A stretch of DNA of 8,371 nt from the NCBI GenBank assembly GCA_021819025.1, contig JAKASN010000057.1:1-8371 (forward strand), given 5' to 3'. The stretch comes from Actinomycetes bacterium. GTDB taxonomy: Bacteria > Actinomycetota > Acidimicrobiia > Acidimicrobiales > Acidimicrobiaceae. A program made the translations under genes and the position numbers. Of the stretch, positions 5,700 through 8,371 are shown piece after piece. Position 1 is the stretch's first letter. The number at the start of each line of letters is the position of its first letter. A model generated the notes under the pieces. The model had not been told where the DNA came from. It did no database searches and saw nothing but the letters and a program-made list of their open reading frames with translations.

Positions 5700-6875
5700 A
5701 TGACAAGCGTAGCCCAGTCCGTTGAAGAACTTTTTGGCGTTGACGCACTCTTGAGCGATGAAGAGCAGGGCATGCGTGACGTGGTACGCAAGTTCGTTGA
5801 CAAGCGAATCAAGCCCGAGATCGCAGACTGGTTTGAGCGAGGCGAACTTCCGGTTCGCGAGCTTGCTCGCGAATTGGGAAGTCTCGGCGTGTTGGGGATG
5901 CACCTTGATGGATACGGTTGTGCTGGGACGAGCGCCGTTTCCTACGGCCTTGCCTGCATCGAACTTGAAGCGGGGGATTCCGGGATCAGGTCCTTGGTGA
6001 GCGTCCAGGGTTCGCTGGCGATGAAGGCGATTCATGCCTTTGGATCTGAGGAGCAAAAGCAAGAGTGGCTACCTGACATGGCCTCTGGCGAGGTGATCGG
6101 GTGCTTCGGGTTGACGGAGCCCGACTTTGGTTCCAATCCAGCAGGCATGAGGACCAACGCCAAGCGTGACGGTGACGATTGGATTCTCAATGGTACCAAA
6201 ATGTGGATTACCAATGGCGATGTCGCTGGAGTAGCAGTAGTTTGGGCACGCACCGACGAAGGAGTTCGCGGCTTCATCGTGCCTAGTGAAACCTCAGGCT
6301 TTACCGCAAACCCCATTCACCACAAGCTCTCTTTGCGCGCGTCGGTGACCTCAGAACTAGTTCTAGATAATGTGAGGCTCCCCGCGGAGAGTGTTCTCCC
6401 CGGTGTTTCGAGTTTGCGCGGCCCATTAACCTGTTTGAACGAAGCGCGTTTTGGCATTCTCTTTGGCACCCTCGGTGCGGCGCGTGATTGTCTTGAGAGC
6501 GCCATTAGCTACGGAATAGACCGTGTACAATTTGACAAACCGATTGCCTCCTATCAACTTACGCAAAAGAAATATGCTGACATGGCGCTTGAATGGGGCA
6601 AGGGAATGCTGTTGGCGCTGCATCTTGGCCGCCTCAAGGATCAAGGTGTGCTCCGTCCCGAGCAGGTGAGCGTCGGCAAGTTGAACAACGCGCGGGCCGC
6701 ACTTGATATCGCTCGGCAGTGCCGGGGGATTCTCGGCGCAAATGGGGTCACTTTGGAGTATCCGGTGATACGTCATATGAATAATCTTGAGTCGGTGTTT
6801 ACCTACGAAGGTACCAATGAGATGCATACCCTAGTAGTGGGTGAAGCCTTGACCGGAATTGCGGCTTATCGCTGA
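5700..6875 (+). CDS. gcdH: Glutaryl-CoA dehydrogenase-like acyl-CoA dehydrogenase
   Basis: This 391-residue FAD-dependent acyl-CoA dehydrogenase is closest in pattern to glutaryl-CoA dehydrogenase, which oxidises glutaryl-CoA and decarboxylates it to crotonyl-CoA, passing electrons to electron-transfer flavoprotein. Visible landmarks are the helical N-terminal domain, GYGCAGTSAVSYGLACIELE (71-90), SGIRSLVSVQ (94-103), the flavin-binding block GCFGLTEPDFGSNP (134-147) with WITNG (169-173), LRASVTSELVLD (212-223), QFDKPIASYQLTQKK (277-291), and the C-terminal RHMNNLESVFTYEGTNEMH (358-376) with catalytic base Glu370. Arg97, Ser98 and Ser101 align with the carboxylate-binding Arg94, Ser95 and Ser98 of the human enzyme, as I remember its numbering. 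Length is normal. The ATG has a strong ribosome site (GGAAGGA at 5688-5694, five bases away). The gene appears monocistronic and convergent with the hydroxyacyl-CoA dehydrogenase gene, whose product acts two steps later. Exact substrate is inferred. Confidence 0.9.
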   Translation: MTSVAQSVEELFGVDALLSDEEQGMRDVVRKFVDKRIKPEIADWFERGELPVRELARELGSLGVLGMHLDGYGCAGTSAVSYGLACIELEAGDSGIRSLVSVQGSLAMKAIHAFGSEEQKQEWLPDMASGEVIGCFGLTEPDFGSNPAGMRTNAKRDGDDWILNGTKMWITNGDVAGVAVVWARTDEGVRGFIVPSETSGFTANPIHHKLSLRASVTSELVLDNVRLPAESVLPGVSSLRGPLTCLNEARFGILFGTLGAARDCLESAISYGIDRVQFDKPIASYQLTQKKYADMALEWGKGMLLALHLGRLKDQGVLRPEQVSVGKLNNARAALDIARQCRGILGANGVTLEYPVIRHMNNLESVFTYEGTNEMHTLVVGEALTGIAAYR

Positions 6876-6884
6876 CGCTCCGGC

Positions 6885-6908
6885 GGGCGCAAGCTCCCCC
6901 CGGCGCCC
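6885..6908. terminator. Possible hairpin between convergent genes
   Basis: GGGCGC (6885-6890) and GCGCCC (6903-6908) can form a 6-bp GC-only stem with a 12-base loop, 10 bases after the stop of the acyl-CoA dehydrogenase gene. No T-run follows on the plus strand, so it is at best a weak or T-less terminator. The convergent arrangement makes a transcription barrier here plausible. Confidence 0.35.
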
Positions 6909-7008
6909 TTAGCTGCGCGCAAAAGTTACCTCTTGGGCACCAGCTCGAGAGGGCAATGGTGCTCTCAATCAGGTGGCAAAATCGTCTCCGCCATGAGTTC
7001 TTCTCGGC

Positions 7009-7842
7009 TCACCAGCGATAAAACCCTTCACCAGACTTCTGCCCTAGCTTTCCGGCGGCAACCATGTCTTTGAGGAGCTGCGGCGGAGCATAGCGATCCC
7101 CGTACACTTGGGCAAGATTGGTCGCGATAGCGAGGCGTACATCGAGGCCGACCAAGTCGCCTAGGCGCAGCGGCCCCATCGGATAACCGTAGCCCAGCAC
7201 CATGGCTTTATCGATATCTTCAGGCGAAGCGATATGTTCCTCGACCATTCGAATCGCTTCGATGCCAAGAAGCACGCCAAGGCGGCTACTGGCAAAGCCG
7301 GGAGCGTCTTTGACGACGATGGGCTCTTTATTCAAGATCCGGGCGAACGCTTGTGCTTGCGCAACGGTATCGGGGGCGGATTTGGAGCCCACTACCACCT
7401 CTACGAGCTTCATGGACCAAACTGGGTTGAAAAAGTGCATCCCGACAAAGGCGGAGGGGTCCTTTAGGGCTTCTGAAAGCGTGGTGATTGAGAGGGCGGA
7501 AGTGTTGGAGGCTAAGTGTCTCGGATGGCGTGCTTCTGCCTGGTGGAGTACCGTAGCCTTGAGTTGGGCATCCTCGGGAACTGCTTCGATGATCCAGTCA
7601 AGGTCCTCGGGGAGTTCTTCAACTTTTGTGAATATCAGCAACCTTGCTTGGGCGGCATCTTTTTTTGCTGCAGTGATTTTGCCCCGCTGAACACCAGAGG
7701 CAAGAATGGCTTCTATGCGGTTGGAGACTACCTCAGCCTGGGACGGTAGCGATTCGACCAAAAAGGCCGACGATTCCGCGGTAATGACGGCGTGTGCTAT
7801 TCCGATCCCCATGGTGCCGCCACCAATAACTCCAACCTGCAT
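7009..7842 (-). CDS. hbd: 3-hydroxybutyryl-CoA dehydrogenase (NAD-dependent)
   Basis: This 277-residue enzyme is predicted to oxidise 3-hydroxybutyryl-CoA to acetoacetyl-CoA (or the reverse), the third step of short-chain beta-oxidation. The N-terminal Rossmann fold starts with VGVIGGGTMGIGIA (3-16), and Glu30 sits where the NAD-selecting acidic residue is expected. Then come WIIEAVPED (83-91), SNTSALSI (112-119), GMHFFNPVWSMKLVEVV (134-150) and the C-terminal helical domain with DKAMVLGYGYPMGPLRLGDL (211-230), ending SGEGFYRW. Ser115, His136 and Glu148 have the spacing of the known Ser/His-Glu catalytic residues. The usual Asn in PGFxxNR is Ser186 here (PGFASSR). The ATG is preceded by GGAGG (7849-7853 on the plus strand) at six bases. 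It is transcribed toward the glutaryl-CoA dehydrogenase-like gene; a crotonase linking the two reactions is not in the window. Confidence 0.92.
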   Translation of the reverse strand: MQVGVIGGGTMGIGIAHAVITAESSAFLVESLPSQAEVVSNRIEAILASGVQRGKITAAKKDAAQARLLIFTKVEELPEDLDWIIEAVPEDAQLKATVLHQAEARHPRHLASNTSALSITTLSEALKDPSAFVGMHFFNPVWSMKLVEVVVGSKSAPDTVAQAQAFARILNKEPIVVKDAPGFASSRLGVLLGIEAIRMVEEHIASPEDIDKAMVLGYGYPMGPLRLGDLVGLDVRLAIATNLAQVYGDRYAPPQLLKDMVAAGKLGQKSGEGFYRW

Positions 7843-8251
7843 CTGCAGCCTCCGCTTTATTCGTGCTGGGCTCCGATTTCATGTGTCGCAACCCAAATAT
7901 CCTTGCACTATCACCAATCTAGTTGTGTGCGCCGTGACCTCAAATTCCAAGGTCAAGTTGAAGTTGGGAAAACGTGAATAACGCCGAAGAGTTCTGAGGA
8001 GATCCGAGGGGGCGCGATATCCTTTTGTCTTGAGGATGCACTTCGCCTTACAGCCGAATTGTTGCGAACTAGCTCTTTAGATAGTCCGCTCGGGCCTCGA
8101 TCGCGGCAACTGTGGTGGGACACGACGCGGAGTCCAGAGGTTGACAGAGCCCATTTGAGGCTTCCGACAGGTAAAAGTCAGGGAATTTACAGCGATCTTC
8201 CAGCTTCACATAGCTAAATTACCCTCGTGAGAAATTTTTCCGAGGTGCTCG
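7843..8251. other. Divergent intergenic region
   Basis: This 409-base gap lies between two divergently oriented genes and should contain both promoters. I found no gene in it. Elements seen: the inverted repeat at 7935-7955, a directly repeated AAGTTG (7955-7966), a perfect TTGACA at 8141-8146 that lacks a -10 at normal spacing, and TTTACA at 8186-8191 followed by an AT-rich TAGCTAAATT (8211-8220) that could drive the right-hand gene. None of the promoter matches is strong. Confidence 0.5.
7935..7955. promoter_or_regulatory. Candidate operator TGACCT-N9-AGGTCA
   Basis: Two perfect 6-base arms, TGACCT (7935-7940) and AGGTCA (7950-7955), are separated by nine bases. The 21-base symmetrical site lies about 93 bases before the 3-hydroxybutyryl-CoA dehydrogenase start, in its promoter region. 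The size and symmetry suit a dimeric repressor such as a TetR- or GntR-type regulator of acyl-CoA metabolism. No regulator gene is present here to support this. Confidence 0.4.
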
Positions 8252-8371
8252 GTGTCTGAAAAGGGCTTGGTAGAAGGTAGGGCGGGCAATTTGAGACGCG
8301 TGCTGACCTACCTAATCATCGCGGTGGTCCTCTTCGGCGGCGGATATGCGACCCGCACGTACACCTCGAAA
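8252..8371 (+). CDS. N-terminus of a membrane-anchored protein (runs off window)
   Basis: A GTG at 8252 opens a frame that stays open for all 40 remaining codons. GAGG at 8242-8245 lies six bases upstream as a ribosome site. The product begins MSEKGLVEGRAGNLRRVL, followed by one hydrophobic segment TYLIIAVVLFGGGYA (about residues 19-33) and then TRTYTSK. This pattern, a short basic cytoplasmic tail plus a single membrane helix, fits a type II membrane-anchored or secreted protein. The part that would show its function lies outside the window, so no family can be named. Confidence 0.6.
   Translation, partial: MSEKGLVEGRAGNLRRVLTYLIIAVVLFGGGYATRTYTSK

Noticed and set aside
6426..6827. Minus-strand open frame of 133 codons
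   Set aside because: It is antisense to the acyl-CoA dehydrogenase gene and resembles no family.
7202..7690. Plus-strand open frame of 162 codons
   Set aside because: It is antisense to the well-supported 3-hydroxybutyryl-CoA dehydrogenase. Its Ser-rich composition is typical of a shadow frame.
8141..8177. TTGACA with TAAAAG as a promoter for the right-hand gene
   Set aside because: The spacing of 25 bases is too long for a normal sigma-70-type promoter.
1..8371. CRISPR array, toxin-antitoxin pair, prophage or defence island
   Set aside because: I saw no regularly spaced direct repeats, no cas-like or paired small genes, and no phage structural or integrase genes apart from the IS607 recombinase remnant.

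Overview
The window looks like chromosomal DNA of moderately GC-rich character, most probably from an actinobacterium. The best guess is the Acidimicrobiia, for example an acidophilic Ferrimicrobium-like lineage. That guess rests on protein character only: the IS607 TnpA style, a DUF4331 gene followed by a small DIGG...ALV protein, and the glutaryl-CoA dehydrogenase type. It cannot be proved from the sequence alone.

Layout, left to right. Positions 1-262 hold nothing I can support. Positions 263-991 (-) encode an intact YgjP-type (DUF45/M48-like) zinc metallopeptidase. Positions 992-1426 are gene-poor and contain a nested inverted repeat. Positions 1427-1960 (-) are a decayed IS607-family serine recombinase (TnpA) with two frameshifts and no recognisable TnpB. 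Positions 2290-3546 (+) encode an intact MgtC/DUF4010 polytopic membrane protein. Positions about 3600-5146 (+) are a graveyard of two adjacent genes. The first is a 5'-truncated DUF4331 gene scattered over three frames. The second is a small actinobacterial partner gene broken by an in-frame TGA. Positions 5147-5620 hold no gene I recognise, though there is a 16-bp palindrome. Positions 5700-6875 (+) encode an intact glutaryl-CoA-dehydrogenase-like acyl-CoA dehydrogenase with a promoter-like sequence in front of it. Positions 7009-7842 (-) encode an intact 3-hydroxybutyryl-CoA dehydrogenase, convergent with the previous gene. Positions 7843-8251 are an intergenic region with a candidate operator. 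At 8252 a membrane-anchored protein begins and runs off the window.

How the genes fit together. The two dehydrogenases catalyse steps of one route: glutaryl-CoA to crotonyl-CoA, hydration by a crotonase not present here, then 3-hydroxybutyryl-CoA to acetoacetyl-CoA. They are convergent, so they are not one operon, but their proximity fits a shared role in glutarate, lysine or aromatic acid, or short-chain acyl-CoA catabolism. The metallopeptidase and the DUF4010 protein look like unrelated housekeeping or stress genes.

The most notable content is the decay. Three loci (IS607 tnpA, DUF4331 and its partner) are inactivated within about 3.7 kb, while the flanking genes and the DUF4010 gene between them are clean. 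That argues for real pseudogenisation rather than poor sequence. I found no CRISPR array, tRNA, rRNA or convincing new defence or mobile system.
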